Origin: Hydrangea macrophylla
Taxonomy: Eukaryota; Streptophyta; Magnoliopsida; Cornales; Hydrangeaceae
DNA: 64,000 nt
Assembly (NCBI GenBank): GCA_033977485.1
Contig: CM066985.1
Coordinates: 71,099,045 to 71,163,044 of the forward strand
Direction of reading: 5' to 3'
The translations under genes and the position numbers were made by a program. Positions within the stretch are counted from its first letter, which is position 1, and every line of letters starts with the position of its first letter. The notes beneath the pieces were generated by a model. It saw only the letters and a program-made list of their open reading frames with translations. It was not told the origin of the DNA and searched no databases. This document shows positions 1 to 12,364 of the stretch, piece after piece.

Positions 1-111
1 CGATCGATCGAACTGCTCTCGATCGATCGAACCATTGAGTCTCAAGCGCTTCAACACTCTTCAAGCGATCGAACTCTCGATCGATCGAACCTTCTTAGAT
101 CGATCGAACTC
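1..111. repeat. Palindrome array TTCGATCGATCGAA in the 3' LTR
   Basis: Five to six copies of a palindromic core (TCGATCGATCGA and variants such as AAGCGATCGAAC and AAGCGCTTCAAC) separated by 5-20 bp. The same block recurs at 12862-12974 in the 5' LTR. Confidence 0.85.
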
Positions 112-361
112 CACATTTCAGCTTTGACTTCTTTTGTTTTCATTCCAGCACTCCATGTATTCTGATGTTCATCTGTTTAGTCCACACAGCAGTAATCTGC
201 ACCAACAACAACTAAAACAATACAGCTTGTCATAGATTAATCATATTGTATGAAAATTAGCCTTGCAATGCAAATCGCAGATAAAACGGGAAGTTGTGAT
301 AAAAACTAATACAATTCTTTCTTTTAGCGCGGTTGTATTTTACAAATACCCTCGCTTTGCA
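1..361 (-). repeat. 3' LTR of the Athila-like element (partial)
   Basis: Ends in TTTGCA at 361, exactly where identity with the LTR copy at 12864-13224 stops. The polypurine tract follows directly on the internal side. Contains the palindrome array at 1-111. The rest of this LTR lies before the window. Confidence 0.9.
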
Positions 362-373
362 CAACCCCCAACT
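362..373 (-). other. Polypurine tract of the Athila-like element
   Basis: On the minus strand this reads AGTTGGGGGTTG and directly precedes the 3' LTR. That is the standard position and composition of the plus-strand primer of LTR retrotransposons. Confidence 0.75.
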
Positions 374-2426
374 AGCTTATTGCTAGTCCCTAGCGATAAA
401 GCGAAAATAAAATAAAATAAAATACAAATTCCTAAACTAATACTACCACAACTAAGAAAACAAAGGAAAACTAAAAACAACCTAAACTAAGATAGAAAGA
501 AAGATCCTAACTCACTTTCACAGGAATCGCGGTTGCATTTAGCAAATGCAACAAGCCGTTAAACCCCTAGGTTCCCCCTAGTGGACGAGTGTTGTCTCGT
601 GAGGGTTTGCAGTGAATATACCCACAAAATTCTCCAATTTTAAGCTCAAAAAGATTTAGAATAACTCGTAGAATTCCCCCTTCCATTCAATTGTTAATTA
701 AGCTCCACAATAATATACTATCCTCTATCAACCCATGAAAGAGACCCACATTCTCCCCTATATCACCAAGTAAAATATAACAAATGTATTACCATCATGC
801 ACCCGTGTGTGTGTGAAATTAACAACCATGCGTCCAACCCTATTAAGAGTTATCTAGACTATTGTACTTTGGAAAACTTGCAGTTTTAGCTCAATTCTCA
901 CATTGGTCACACTCAAAAGGAACGTCTCTCAGAGACTTGCTTTACAATGATCGCACATCGTATGAAAGCTTTGATAAGGATGATATTATAAGTGCTAAGG
1001 CTTTCATACTTGACTTTATGAAAAACGGACATTTAAGAGTGTATAGTCTCAGGAATGGAACACTACTTACTAGAGGAGCGAAATACCGTGGATAACTCAA
1101 CTCACACTTCCATGTTCAAATCAATTATTGAGAATCTTCAAGACTTTGACTTGCGGCTTTTATTTAGTAGGGGGGAAAGTGTTGTAGAGAATAGTGTGCT
1201 TTTTAGTATGTGATGGAATTTCAACTTCCCTTTTTATTCTTTATTCTTTATTCTTTTCTCCACCCAATCTCCCATTCATTTCATATGCTTTTTTTTTTTT
1301 TTTTTTAACCTGTCTCCCAACTACTTCCTTCCATTTCACATACTTTGATGACTCATTCTCAACAAATATATCAAACGGCTCAATGAGGTCAAGGTATAAA
1401 TCAAGGGTATAGATTCTTGTGATTACATTGAAAATATTTAATTGATGTGGGATTAGGAATGAAACAATTCAATGAATGTAGGTACAAGCTATATCAGGTA
1501 AAAGAATGGGTAAACGATGGCTTGAATCATTTTCTCAACTTTCAATTTTTAGCACTTAAGTGTTCATTGAGTGTAATTGGTAAATCATGAACGTTCTCCT
1601 CTAACAAACAGTCAAAACTTTTTAAAGAAATATGAGACTTAACAACGAATTCACCAAGTATATGCAAGAAAGACCATTCGACAATATATGAGAATCCCCT
1701 CAGAAATGACGATTGGCTCAATAGCTCACAAAGGGTTATTAGCCTCCACTACTTGTTCTTTTCGCACAATATTCATATTAACTCAATTTTCAGGTTTTCT
1801 ACATAGCTGCCAATTAGTGTGCAAAAGTATTGGGTACATAAATAGCTTTACAAATGCAATTCATTTTAGTGATACAGAAAACGCGTGGATTTAATCCATA
1901 AAAAGATGAGAATACTACAAATGTGTCCTTGTCTAATCAACAGGCAGGAGAGATTATTCAGAGTTATTCTAACAATACGATTCAAAATTTTCAAAATTTT
2001 AACAGACTGTGTTCTCATTAAATTTGAAACATATCCAAGTGCAAAACCTGATCATTACGGGTGTCGGGTGTATACCTATCTATTATCTCCTACCCCCAAC
2101 TGAAAACAACAAAGTCCCCAGAAGTTGATTTTCAATAAATAAAATAGATGGGTATCACCTGTATGGAGCAAATTGATGATCACAAGCAACGCAACCTAGC
2201 ATAGAAAAAACAGAACACAATCTCCAAAACAAACAGGATCAATAGATAAGAGTAACACGCTAAAAACCATGATCCAAGCAATCTAAACCACTGTAATATG
2301 AACAGAATAAAATAAAATAAAAGCAGGGATAAATACTGTCCATACACAACCAACCAAACAGTCCAACCAAAACCATACCCAAAAATAGTACAACAACTAA
2401 CAAAAACACCACCTCCCCAACTAAAA
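374..2426. other. Athila-like 3' untranslated region, no gene seen
   Basis: About 2 kb between the env-position ORF and the polypurine tract. AT-rich, with only short unsupported ORFs on both strands. A T run lies at 1290-1307. I recognise nothing coding. Confidence 0.6.
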
Positions 2427-3836
2427 CTAATCGACCCCGGACGGTGCATCATCAGCTACATCAGAAGGGATATCGATAGGAGCAGGCGGCAACGAGGTAG
2501 TAGCAGGGGCTGCAGCAGATGGATCGGCAAGTGGTGGATCGGCTGCAGCAGAAGAAGTGGATGGACCTGTAGTAGAAGAATCTGGGGCAGCAGCAGATGA
2601 TGGATCAGTAGTAGGTGGTGCAGACGGGGCCATCGATGGATGCGGAGTAGAGTGAACAGCTGAATCGACCCCAATCTGGACCAATATGGACTCTAGCAGG
2701 GTCTGCAGATGGTCTATCCGGCCCTCGAGTCGAATCCTGGCCTCTCTCTCCTCCAATAATAGCTCATGAACTGTCGGGAGAGGCACAGAGGAAGAAGACT
2801 CTCCCTGGGCCTGAGTCTGCGACCGCTCAAACTGCCGAACTGCAGCAACTGGATCATCCTCGTCATCATCAGAATCAAGCTCCTCCACCTCGGTGGGTGT
2901 CCCTGAAGCTCCCGCCTCCGTGTCCGACCCACCATGCCTCTTCTTCCTCCCCCTCATCTTCGCTTTCCCTTTTCCCTTTCGCTTCCTCTTCTGAGCGTCG
3001 GAGCGGCGAGCAGCCGCCTCGCTAAATCTGCGGGGAGAAGGACGAACATCATCGCCAGCAAGCACGGGGAAACCGGCCTCAGCCATCACCCTCTGAATAG
3101 CCCAAGCACCCTTCAGGTGCTTCTTAGACGAAATAAAACGGGTGGGGTGGACCATAAAGTCAATATAGAGGCGTGGTATGCAAACTGGCTGTCCCGTCCC
3201 CACTGCATATAAGACTCGCGCATACCAAGTCGCGATCTTCTCTCAATAGGTTGTCACTAGGAGGCAGTTGCTGAGGACCAGGTGGATCATGTGGTAGCCA
3301 TCAGTGAGAAAATGGTCCTCAATCAAAGCATCGCCATCCCAAGACGGAACAGCGCCTCCCGTGAGCTCACGGATAATAGTGGATGGTGGGGTCACGGGTG
3401 CATCAGGCCGGTGGGGGCAAACATAATCAGGTACCTCTGGTACCCCCAACGCGGCGGAAACAGTAGCTGGACTGATAATGAATGAGCGACTCCGGAAGAA
3501 GGCATGGTAGGTGAATGGTGCAACCGGGTCGCGGATCATAGTCGCACAAGCACCTCGAATCCAGGACAGATTGACACTCTTGGCCAATGAAAGGAGATGG
3601 AACCAGTGAGGCATAGAACGGATCCGCGTCAGGAACCATGGGCTCTCTGTCCATACATACTCAATAGGGCGCTCGACCATCACCATCCTCGTCTGAAAGT
3701 GCCGCTCGTACCACAGCCTATCCTCGTCATTCCGGAACCCATGTGCGGGTACCGGATCTGGTATAATAAGGCTGAGGGGCTTAGACTTATGGTAGCCCGT
3801 CACTGGATTCATATGGCAGCCCTGAAAATAAGACAC
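2427..3836 (-). pseudogene. Env-position ORF of the Athila-like element, one in-frame stop
   Basis: Two same-frame ORFs (3836-3243, 197 aa; 3203-2427, 258 aa) are separated by one TGA at 3243-3245, so they are one broken gene of about 470 codons. The N-terminal half is tryptophan- and proline-rich and resembles the domain usually called putative plant transposon protein, found after integrase in Athila elements. The middle has a strongly basic stretch (KRKRKGKGKAKMRGRKKR) that could be a nuclear localisation or nucleic-acid-binding signal. It is followed by an acidic patch and a Ser/Ala/Pro low-complexity tail. I see no clear signal peptide or membrane segment, so env function is not supported. 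It lies downstream of palindrome arrays at 3892-4010 and 4353-4471. The family assignment rests on position and general resemblance. Confidence 0.6.
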
Positions 3837-3891
3837 AACATGATACAGATAAGAATAGGGAGAAAAAGAAACAAAACTGCCACTACTTGAG

Positions 3892-4010
3892 TTCGATCGA
3901 TTGAACTAGGTTCGATCGATTGAACTGGAGTGGGCTTCGATCGCTTGAACATTGTTCGATCGCTCGAACAGTTCCCCTTCGATCGCTCGAAACCAGTTCG
4001 AGCGATCGAA
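3892..4010. repeat. Internal palindrome array 1 (TTCGATCGATTGAA and variants)
   Basis: Six sites within 119 bp: TTCGATCGATTGAAC twice, TTCGATCGCTTGAAC, TTCGATCGCTCGAAC, TTCGATCGCTCGAAA and TTCGAGCGATCGAAC. It ends in AACACAGCG, the same flank as the LTR array at 12245-12364, so the two blocks are homologous duplicates. It lies 56-174 bp before the start codon of the env-position ORF. Confidence 0.85.
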
Positions 4011-4352
4011 CACAGCGGTGTGCAGTGATCGCAGAAACGCTAAGGAAACAACAAATGCACTAACAAAAGGAGATCCTAAGACCAAGAGGACACCCCCTTG
4101 GGATTTTCTAACACAATCACTAAGGAAATAAAGGACAAAAACAAGTGGGGCCTACCTCGGTGTAGAACACGCAGTGGAGGTGGAGGGGATGTTGAGATGA
4201 CGATGAGGATGAATGGAGGGATGATCTGGGCGTCTTATTGAGTGCAAGGAATCGACAATTTCCGAGTCGCCCCCTCCTCTGTGCTCGAGCGCTCGAGAGT
4301 GAAAGTGAGGGAATTGAAGAAGTGTTCTGAAGACGCTTCGTTTAAAAGCTTC

Positions 4353-4471
4353 GTTCGATCGATCGAACTATGGTCGATCGATCGAAACAAATCCCTCAAT
4401 CGATTGAACACAAAACACAAGCGCTTGAACTTCCAGGTTTCGATCGATCGAAATGAGTTCGATCGATCGAA
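4353..4471. repeat. Internal palindrome array 2 (TTCGATCGATCGAA)
   Basis: Six sites including TTCGATCGATCGAAC, GTCGATCGATCGAAA, CAATCGATTGAAC and CAAGCGCTTGAAC. It shares the flank ATCCCTCAATCGAT with the LTR block near 12282, again showing block duplication. It lies between the two-exon ORF and the env-position ORF. Confidence 0.85.
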
Positions 4472-4804
4472 CACAAAAAATTTCAGAATTCAATGGGGAG
4501 CATAAACACATCACCCCCAACTATCGGAAACAATTCTGGACATACAGAGAGACTGAAAAAAAACAGTTTAAGTATAGGCATGTATGACAGAAATCCATCC
4601 TCAGAATAGAAAATTGCAATTTATATAAAAATAAAACTTTATAACTGCATCCAAATTGCAACATTATTACCCCCAACTGTGTTTAAGACCTTATTTAACT
4701 AAAGAAAACTAAAAATAAAACTAAAACCAATAACATTTTGTCAAGGATTACACTCCAGTTGATAAACAAAAGATGAAATGAACAAAAACAACTGAAATGC
4801 AGCA
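4472..4804. other. Spacer inside the Athila-like element
   Basis: AT-rich stretch between a palindrome array and the end of the two-exon ORF. It contains a polypurine-like CCCCCAACTG near 4670. Nothing coding seen. Confidence 0.5.
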
Positions 4805-5731
4805 CTAATCTTCGAGTATAAAGATTTCCTCTTCCACAATCTCTTCATAACTCGCCGAATCTTCAGAAGTGAAGTCCAAACTTGATGATTCCCTTTCCCA
4901 GAACAACCGAAAAGCAGCAAGGACATCATCAAACAAGTCTGGCGTCTCCAAAGAATTGAAAGCCCATGCAAGAGGTGATCCGGCTGGAGACATGGATAAA
5001 GGGGTATAATTGCGCAACGGACTGTCTTCTCGCGGCGGAGTGTGTGGGGGCCTTATATAAGGCCCAAGACCATGAATCAGTTGATGTGGAAGGAATACCG
5101 GAATGCCATTTAGGAACATAGTGACAATCCTGGACAAAAGACAACGAACCGAAATTCAAATAACAGAACAAAAGAAACACGGATTAACACGAAAAGAAAA
5201 ATAATGAACATAAACAAAAATACAAAGAAATGTGACAAGTTCCAACCTCACTATTGGCATGGGTTCCCAAAATGCACTGGCTGGTAAAGGGCATTGGAGC
5301 CTGAATAGCAAGAAGCTCAGGTGCACATAACAGTATGGGACCAACTCAGGAACAAGGAAATCATCCATGTAAACAAAGACGGCATTGTGGCGGTGTGGGA
5401 CGACATCCTGGAGTTCGTGATCCTCCCATGGCTCCCACATATCATCATTTTCCCACTGGGCCATGAGTGCATCATCCACCATTCGTCCCATGTACAGGTC
5501 TTCATCCTCCTCCACATCATCGTCATCCTGAAATCCCATATTTTCGTATGGATTGATGTCCAGGAGGGCTGGTGGATATGGAATGTACCCTTGAGCAGCA
5601 TCAATGAGAGAATGAGCTTCAGGATCTTGATGAAGCAAGGGGCAGGGTATGAGTTCCCCCTCAATCCAGATGCCACAACGACATTCTGAATCAGCCCAAG
5701 ACCCGACAGAATGAACATCATCCCCTCGCAT
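4805..5731 (-). CDS. Two-exon ORF of unknown function in the Athila-like element
   Basis: I do not recognise this protein. Two open stretches, 5731-5247 and 5129-4805, join in frame if an intron at 5246-5130 (117 bp) is removed. The donor is GTGAG|GTTGGA and the acceptor TTGTCCAG|GATTG, preceded by a T-rich tract. The joined product would be 269 aa. It is strongly acidic in the middle (runs of D and E around residues 70-115) and at the C terminus. A further acceptor-like site, CTATTACAG|GTACATAG, lies just upstream of the ATG near 5738, which would suit a spliced subgenomic transcript. It lies between integrase and the env-position ORF. Splicing is inferred from sequence only; without it the first ORF simply reads on to 5156. 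Confidence 0.5.
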
Positions 5732-5896
5732 CTATGTACCTGTAATAGAGTGGTTTAAAGTATAATGGATTAGAACTATATCACAAACACAAAAGAACGA
5801 ACAAAACTAACTAAAAAAAAAACAAAAGAGAGAAACTAAAATGCAAGGAAAGAAAAAGGAATACAACAACAATTTGGAACTCCACTTTGGATTTTT

Positions 5897-7300
5897 TTAA
5901 GCGTGAGAATAGCTGGGCTCATCCAGCTGGATGTGCTCAACTTCAGAGTGGAAGTTCTCCAAGAACGGTTTCAATCTTTGGCCATTGACCTTGAAACAAT
6001 CATCGTTCTTTGGATTGACGATTTCAACCGCCCCATGTGGAAAAACAGTTTTTACGATGAACGGGCCTGTCCAACGGGAACGGAGTTTTCCTGGGAAAAG
6101 GTGGAGGCGAGAGTCATACAGCAAAACTTTCTGCCCCGGCTCAAATGATTTACGAAAAATCGTACGATCGTGACGAGCCTTCAACTTTTCCTTATGCAAC
6201 TTTGCAGAGTCATACGCATCTCGGCGGATTTCCTCTAGCTCTGCAAGTTGGAGCTTACGTAGCTGACCTCCCTCTTGAATATCAAAGTTCAATGAGCGTG
6301 TTGCCCAGTAAGCTTTATGTTCAAATTCAACAGGAAGGTGGCAAGCTTTCCCGTAAACCAGTCTATACGGGGACATACCAAGATTCGTCTTATAAGCAGT
6401 ACGGTATGCCCATAACGCGTCAGTCAATTTGTATGCCCAGTTTTTTCGATTGGAACTAACCGTCTTTTCGAGAATGTGCTTGATTTCTCGGTTAGCCAAT
6501 TCTGCTTGCCCATTTGACTGTGGATGATAGGCAAGAGCGATTTTATGATGGACCCCGTATTTCTTGAGAAGTGACTCCAAGGGTCTATTGCAGAAATGCT
6601 TGCCTTGGTCACTTAATAAAGCTTTCGGAGTACCAAAACGAGATAGAATGTGCTCTCTCAGAAATGACATGACCGTTCTGTGGTCATTTCGTCTCGTTGG
6701 TATCGCTTCTACCCATTTCGATACATACTCCACAGCAAGGAGTATGTATTCACAGTTGTTAGACTTGGGAAATGGGCCCATAAAATCTATGCCCCAACAA
6801 TCAAATATCTCAATTGTGATGATAGGGGTTAAAGGCATAGAGTTCCTTTTAGAAATCGTTCCAAGCTTTTGACAGCGTTGGCATGTCTTGCAAAAGGAAT
6901 AAGCATCTTTGAAGACTGTGGGCCAGTAAAAACCGCTTTGTAAGACTTTTTGTGCGGTCTTCTGTGACGCGAAGTGGCCACTGCATGCCTCAGAATGGCA
7001 TGACGCTAATATTACGGTTATATCCTCATTGGGGACGCAGCGCCTGATGACCTGATCAGCACAGTACTTGAAAAGGTATGGGTCATCAAAGAAGAAATGG
7101 CGCGCGAACGAGAGGAACCGTTTCCTATCTTGGTTCGACCAATGAGTCGGTGTCTCACCCGTGACAAGGTAGTTTACAATATCAGCATACCAAGGCAGAC
7201 TACTTACTGCCAGTAGCTGTTCGTCTGGGAACTCGTCCTTAATGGGTTGGGATTCAGTGTTGTCGACAAAAGTCAACCGGGACAAATGATCCGCAACCAC
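5897..7300 (-). pseudogene. Integrase of the Athila-like element, detached by a frameshift
   Basis: Open for 467 codons. Zinc-binding HHCC at about H102, H109, C140 and C143. Catalytic triad D172 (GIDFMG), D231 (LSDQGKHF) and E267 ([10 protein letters not shown]), followed by a basic C-terminal region. The catalytic residues are present, but the reading frame differs from the upstream RT-RNaseH ORF. A short deletion just downstream of the RNaseH end (near 7335) removes several codons and shifts frame, so no polyprotein could be made through it. Its normal role is inserting the cDNA into chromosomes. No chromodomain is seen, as expected for Athila. Confidence 0.87.
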
Positions 7301-7334
7301 ATTCTCTACTCCTTTCTTGTCTTTGATTGTTAAG

Positions 7335-9008
7335 TCAACAGAGTATCCAGCGAATAAGCCGTTGCTTAGCGTCTTTCTTTGACAGCAGATACTTGAGGGC
7401 CGAATGATCTGTAAAACAAACGATTGGAGACCCTATCAGGTAAGACCTAAACTTATCCAGGGCGAATACTACTGCCAGCAGCTCCTTTTCAGTAGTAGTG
7501 TAATTCATTTGAGCTTCATTTAAAGTTCGGCTGGCATAGTATATCACATACGGCTTACTGTCGTTTCTCTGGCCTAGGACTGCGCCAATGGCGTAATCAC
7601 TAGCATCGCACATTAATTCAAAAGGCAAACTCCAGTCGGGTGCCTGTATTATAGGTGCAGAGGTGAGGAGCTCTTTTAGATCCTCAAAGGACTTTTGGCA
7701 ACTCTCTGACCACTCGAATGGTGCATCTTTGACAAGAAGTTGACAAAGGGGTCGAGAGACTGCACTGAAATTCTGGATAAATCGACGATAAAATCCTGCA
7801 TGCCCCAAGAATGAACGAATGTCTCTTACTGTACGGGGAACAGGTAGATTTGAGATTATGTCGATTTTAGCCTTATCCACTTGGATTCCTTCATCGGAGA
7901 TTATATGGCCGAGGACTATTCCCTTGGTCACCATGAAATGACACTTCTCCCAATTCAAGACTAGGTGTTTGTCCTCACACCTCATTAAAACCTGCTCGAG
8001 ATTGCTGAGGCAATCTTCGACGCTATGGCCGAACACTGAAAAATCATCCATGAAGACTTCAAGGATGTTTTCGACCATGTCACTAAAGATACTCAGCATG
8101 CACCGCTGAAAGGTAGCCGGTGCATTACATAAGCCAAACGGCATTCGTCGGTAGGCAAAAGTATCGAATGGACAAGTGAATGTGGTTTTCTCCTGATCTT
8201 CAAGAGCAATTTCAATTTGATTATATCCACTATATCCATCCAAGAAGCAGTAATACTTGTGACCCGCCACACGTTCTAGCATTTGATCCATGAACGGCAA
8301 AGGAAAATGGTCCTTTCGGGTCACAGTATTTAACTTCCTGTAGTCAATACACATCCTCCATCCAGTGGGGACGCGTGTTGGTACTAATTCACCATCTTTG
8401 TTCGGGATGACCGTTATGCCTGCTTTCTTTGGCACTACTTGGGTAGGACTAACCCAAGGACTATCAGATATCGGATATATCATTCCAACATCAAGTAGTT
8501 TCAGCACTTCCTTTTTAACTACTTCTTGCATGTTGGGATTCAGACGCCTTTGCATTTGCCTTGAGGGTTTAGCGTCTTCCTCCAGATATATCTTGTGCGT
8601 GCATATGGATGGGCTTATGCCTTTGAGGTCAGCAATTGTCCATCCCATTGCATCCTTATGCTTGGTCAACACTTCCACTAGCTTACTTTCCTGTTCATGA
8701 GTTAAAGCAGATGAAATGATCACAGGATAAGTCTCTCCAGCCCCCAGGAATGCATATTTTAGCTCTTTGGGGAGCTCCTTCAATTCTAACTCCGGAAACT
8801 AGAAACTAGAGGGCATTACCAACTTGGTTTTAGGAGGCAGTTGTTCATATGGCATTACCCACATGCAATCAGCTCTATCCTCCTTTATCGTATCCATCAT
8901 AAGACACGTCTGGTTCAGGTCAGCATCCAATGGGGTTGACTCAGCAGGCTGATAGATATCACCAAATTGAGTCATCACAACTTCCAAAGGATCTTTATAG
9001 TCGACCAA
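7335..9008 (-). pseudogene. Reverse transcriptase and RNase H of the Athila-like element
   Basis: The main open stretch, 8783-7335 (482 aa), has the RT fingers motif RMCIDYRKLN (about 143-152), palm aspartate in FLDGYSGYNQ (D182), MPFGLCNAPATF (214-225) and the active-site box FMDD (244-247). RNase H follows with D393, E433 and D459. A stop at 8799-8801, next to a short CTAGTTT-type duplication, separates it from the same-frame linker ORF 9008-8799. It ends at 7335 in a premature stop caused by the frameshift before integrase. It copies element RNA into DNA and degrades the RNA. The active-site residues are intact but the polyprotein is not. Confidence 0.87.
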
Positions 9009-9074
9009 GTCAACTTCATCTTCAATGACCGTGTCTATGTAATGGATTTCTTCCTCATCATCGTATTCTTCAGG

Positions 9075-10424
9075 TCAGGGATTAGAAAAGATCTTGACAT
9101 TCAATGTCATGTTCCCGAATACGATAGTCATGATACCACTTCTAATATTGATTGTGGCATCAATGGTGTTGAGGAATGGACGTCCAAAAATAACCGGGAT
9201 ATGTGCACCAGGATTAGACACAGGTTCTGTGTCCAATATCACGAAATCAACCGGAAATACAAAAGAGTCTATTTGGACCAGGACGTCCTCCAACACCCCT
9301 CTAGGGTACTTCACAGATCTGTCTGCCAATTGCAAAGCGACTCGGGTGGGTTTGAGTTCACCCAACCCTAGCTGTTTATAGACTGAATATGGCAGCAGGT
9401 TCATGCTTGCTCCTAAATCGAGGAGTGCGTTATCTATCTTTTGATTCCCAATTCTGCATGAGACAGTAGGTGTACCGGGGTCTTTGAGTTTTGGAGGCAA
9501 CTCATTTTGAATGATCGCACTGGCTTGGCAAGCGACATACGCATGTTTCTTCACGCTTTGCCTCCTCTTGACCGTGCATAGATCTTTGAGATACTTAGCA
9601 TAGGCCGGCACTTGCTTGATAGCATCTAGGAGTGGAAGGTTAATTTTAACTTGCTTAAACAATTCCAGAAACTCCTGATTCTTTGTCTCATTCTTGGGTT
9701 TCTTCAATCGTTGAGGATAAGGTGCAGGAAAGGGGCATTTTGGTGGTTCCTCCTTAACAGACTCCTTTCCAGGCCTTCGCTCAACTTCTTCCTCTACTCT
9801 AGGAGCTTCAATTTTTGCCTTTATTGCCTCGTCATTAGTAGACGGCTCCTCCTCTTGAGTAGATGGTAGCTCAACTTCTTCATCCACCACTTCCTCCTCT
9901 TTGTACACTTCGGGAGTGGACAGAGGCATGCTTTTCTCTATGATTTTTCCACTTCTCAATGTAGTCACAGCTTTAGCATGTTCTTGAGTGTTAGGACCAT
10001 TGTTATGTCCCTTTGGATTTGGAAGTGGTTGGGCCGGGAATGTTCCTCCTGAGCCCTCTTGTCGTGCATCTATCCTCTCTAATGTGGCAGACATTTTACT
10101 CATCATCTGTATGAGTTGCTGCGTTAGATTGGCATTAGCAAGTGGCTCTTCTTCTTGTACCTTCTTGTGCGGTGGCACATAGGTATTGGTTTGTGGTGCA
10201 TTGGAGGGTTGAGCTTGATTGTAATTATTGGTTCTGTTTTGATTGTAATGCTGGAACGGCCTATTATTTTGCCCTTGATATTGATTGTTGTTGTAGGGTT
10301 GCTGTTGATATTGATTTTGGGTCCCAGCATTATTTCTCCAATCAAAACCGGGGTGATTCCATCTATTGTTACTTTGAAAATTATTGTTGGAATTCCCCGC
10401 ACCCTCGAAAACCTTGCATGGCAT
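9075..10424 (-). pseudogene. Gag C-terminal linker and aspartic protease of the Athila-like element
   Basis: Open for 449 codons. It begins with an Asn/Gln-rich stretch (residues about 8-75), then a Lys/Glu-rich linker. A retropepsin-like fold follows from about residue 334: LLDLGAS replaces the usual D-S/T-G-A, and the downstream IFGRPFLN matches the family's second conserved block. The D-L-G variant is common in Athila proteases. An in-frame TGA at 9075-9077 stops the ORF before the RT linker. At the other end it overlaps gag in a different frame. The frame change coincides with a run of four A (plus strand) at 10409-10412, which looks like a one-base insertion rather than programmed shifting. 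Confidence 0.82.
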
Positions 10425-11448
10425 TCATCTCTATAGGGGCTTGATCTTGAAAATATGGCACATTAGGACAATATTGGGTGGTATGTCCCAACATGTTGCA
10501 TGTGCCACATGGTTCTTCAGGCATGACTTGCCTAGAGCTCTCTCCTTTCATGCTTAACTCTTCTACCTTCTTTGCTAGCTCTGTATACTTAGTCATGAGG
10601 TGATCTTCACTGGTTAGCTGGTATAGGCTTTTCTCCTCTACACAGGATATCTGTGAGCGTGAGACATTGTCAGAATTTGACCATTCATGAGCGTATTCAG
10701 CTAACCATTCGAAGTGGGCTTCAGCCTCTTCAGTGTTTTTACGCAGGAATGGTCTAGAGCTCATTGTTTCCACTAACTTCTTTGTTTCACCATTCAATCC
10801 TTGATAAAAGAAGCTGATAGTTCGCCATTTCTCAAACCCATGGTGTGGGCACGAGAGAAGCAAATCTTTGAAATGCTCCCACGCTTGTGTGAAGGTTTCA
10901 TTGCTCTTTTGTTTATAGGAATTGATTTGACGCTGAAGGTCAGTGGTCATACGAGTAGGATAGAATTTCTTCATAAACGCGGTGCTCATCGCATGCCAGG
11001 TGAAAATTGAATTAGGTTTTAGGGAGTGGAGCCACGCCTTTGCTTTATCTTTCAAAGTGAAGGGGAATAGCATTAAATGCGTCACTTCCCTAGGACAATT
11101 TTGCGAGAATGTTTTGCAAACATCCTCGAAGTCAGTGACATGTAAATACGCCTTCTCACTTTCCATCCCATGAAAAGTGGGAAGCAATTGGATCATCCCA
11201 TTGCGAAACTGAAATTCGCCATTATGCGGTGGGATTTGAATGCAAGAGGGCGTAGGTGCATGTTCTGGTTGCATGAGATCGCAAAGAGGACGGAGTGCCT
11301 CATCAATTGGTACCACAACATTGTCACCATTTTCACTCTGATGATCATCCATTGATGCAGTTGGAGTGGCTATCGGGTTGATGGAACTATCAGAGTCAGA
11401 CAGGTAGAAAGGATTTCCAAAAATTCCTTCAATAGAATTCTCGAACAT
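10381..11448 (-). pseudogene. Gag of the Athila-like element
   Basis: 355 codons starting 117 bp inside the PBS. It has an acidic N-terminal leader, a Retrotrans_gag core at about residues 95-235 (conserved WLHSL, FMKKFYP and F-x-Q-x-W positions) and one CCHC zinc knuckle at about 314-327 (CGTCNMLGHTTQYC). It forms the virus-like particle and binds element RNA. The ORF closes early because of the frame change at 10409-10412, where the same region continues in another frame into the protease ORF. Confidence 0.87.
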
Positions 11449-11564
11449 GAAATGGGAGAGTCCCTAGGGTGAGAACTTACCCAAAAGAACTGGAAAGAAG
11501 AGAAAATAAAAACAGAAAGAGATGAAGAGAGACTGAGATAATCTAAGGAATTGATCGTCGCCTT

Positions 11565-11581
11565 CCCCGGCAACGGCGCCA
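11565..11581 (-). other. Primer-binding site, tRNA-Asp type
   Basis: On the minus strand TGGCGCCGTTGCCGGGG, which by known PBS types is complementary to the 3' end of plant tRNA-Asp. It lies 6 bases inside the 5' LTR end at 11588. Confidence 0.85.
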
Positions 11582-12244
11582 AAAACTTGACACGAGAATT
11601 TTTCTGTGCGCTCTTGTGCAATACCCAAGTGTAGGTAGACGTGCAAGTAATATCTGGTAAGACCAGGTCGATCCCACAGGGAAGGTGTTGACCTATTGAA
11701 TTAGACTAACCTCAAAAGAAAGCAAAATAAAATGAATAAGATTCAACAATAATGCGGAACACAAAGTTCCACCACTAAAATTACTAATGAACTTAATTCA
11801 GATTAACTAACGACCTAACTAGCTAATTAAAACAGTACTTGAAATTAGGATGTTTAACTTTAAAAGAAAGTGTTGGGATTACACGAATCCGCAGTAATCT
11901 AACTATCTACCATGCAGTTGCCTTGAAGCACAACGGAGTACATTACCCACAGTTTTCCGTATTCCTCTAAAGATGGAGAATCCATGGCCCTTTCATGACC
12001 GGGACCATATCATCACAGTTAAGTTAAGATACGTGAAAGCGGTTTAATCCAATAGTTAAGACTCGCATCCTCAATGGTGTCAGCATTGAAGATGGTTTGC
12101 AAAATGTATTGAAAGAAAATGCCTTAGGGCCTTAGTTTTAAAACTGTTTTGACAGACTGGGCATTTATTTGGGACAGAATGATAACAATTCTTAAAACAA
12201 AAGGTCCTGAAATACTGCAGGGAACATCCTCAAGAATCAGGGAG

Positions 12245-12364
12245 TTCGATCGATCGACGCGCTTTCGATCGATCGAAGACCTTCATCCCTCAATCGATCG
12301 AACTCTCTTCGATCGATTGACTGTCTCTGGTTCGATCGATCGAACTAACTTCGATCGATCGAAC
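12245..12364. repeat. Palindrome array in the leader part of the Athila 5' LTR
   Basis: Six TTCGATCGATCGAA-type sites in 120 bp, ending in AACACAGCG like the internal array at 3892-4010. By position it lies downstream of the TATA box and so would be transcribed. Confidence 0.85.

Noticed and set aside
1..111. Regularly spaced repeats resembling a CRISPR array
   Set aside because: Plant DNA with no cas genes; repeats are short palindromes with variable spacing inside an LTR.
862..1095. 77-codon plus-strand ORF
   Set aside because: Isolated, in the untranslated region of the Athila-like element, with no recognisable motif.
10381..10424. Programmed frameshift between gag and pol in the Athila-like element
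   Set aside because: The frame change falls at a plain A/T run and the element has other random lesions, so an insertion in this copy is simpler.
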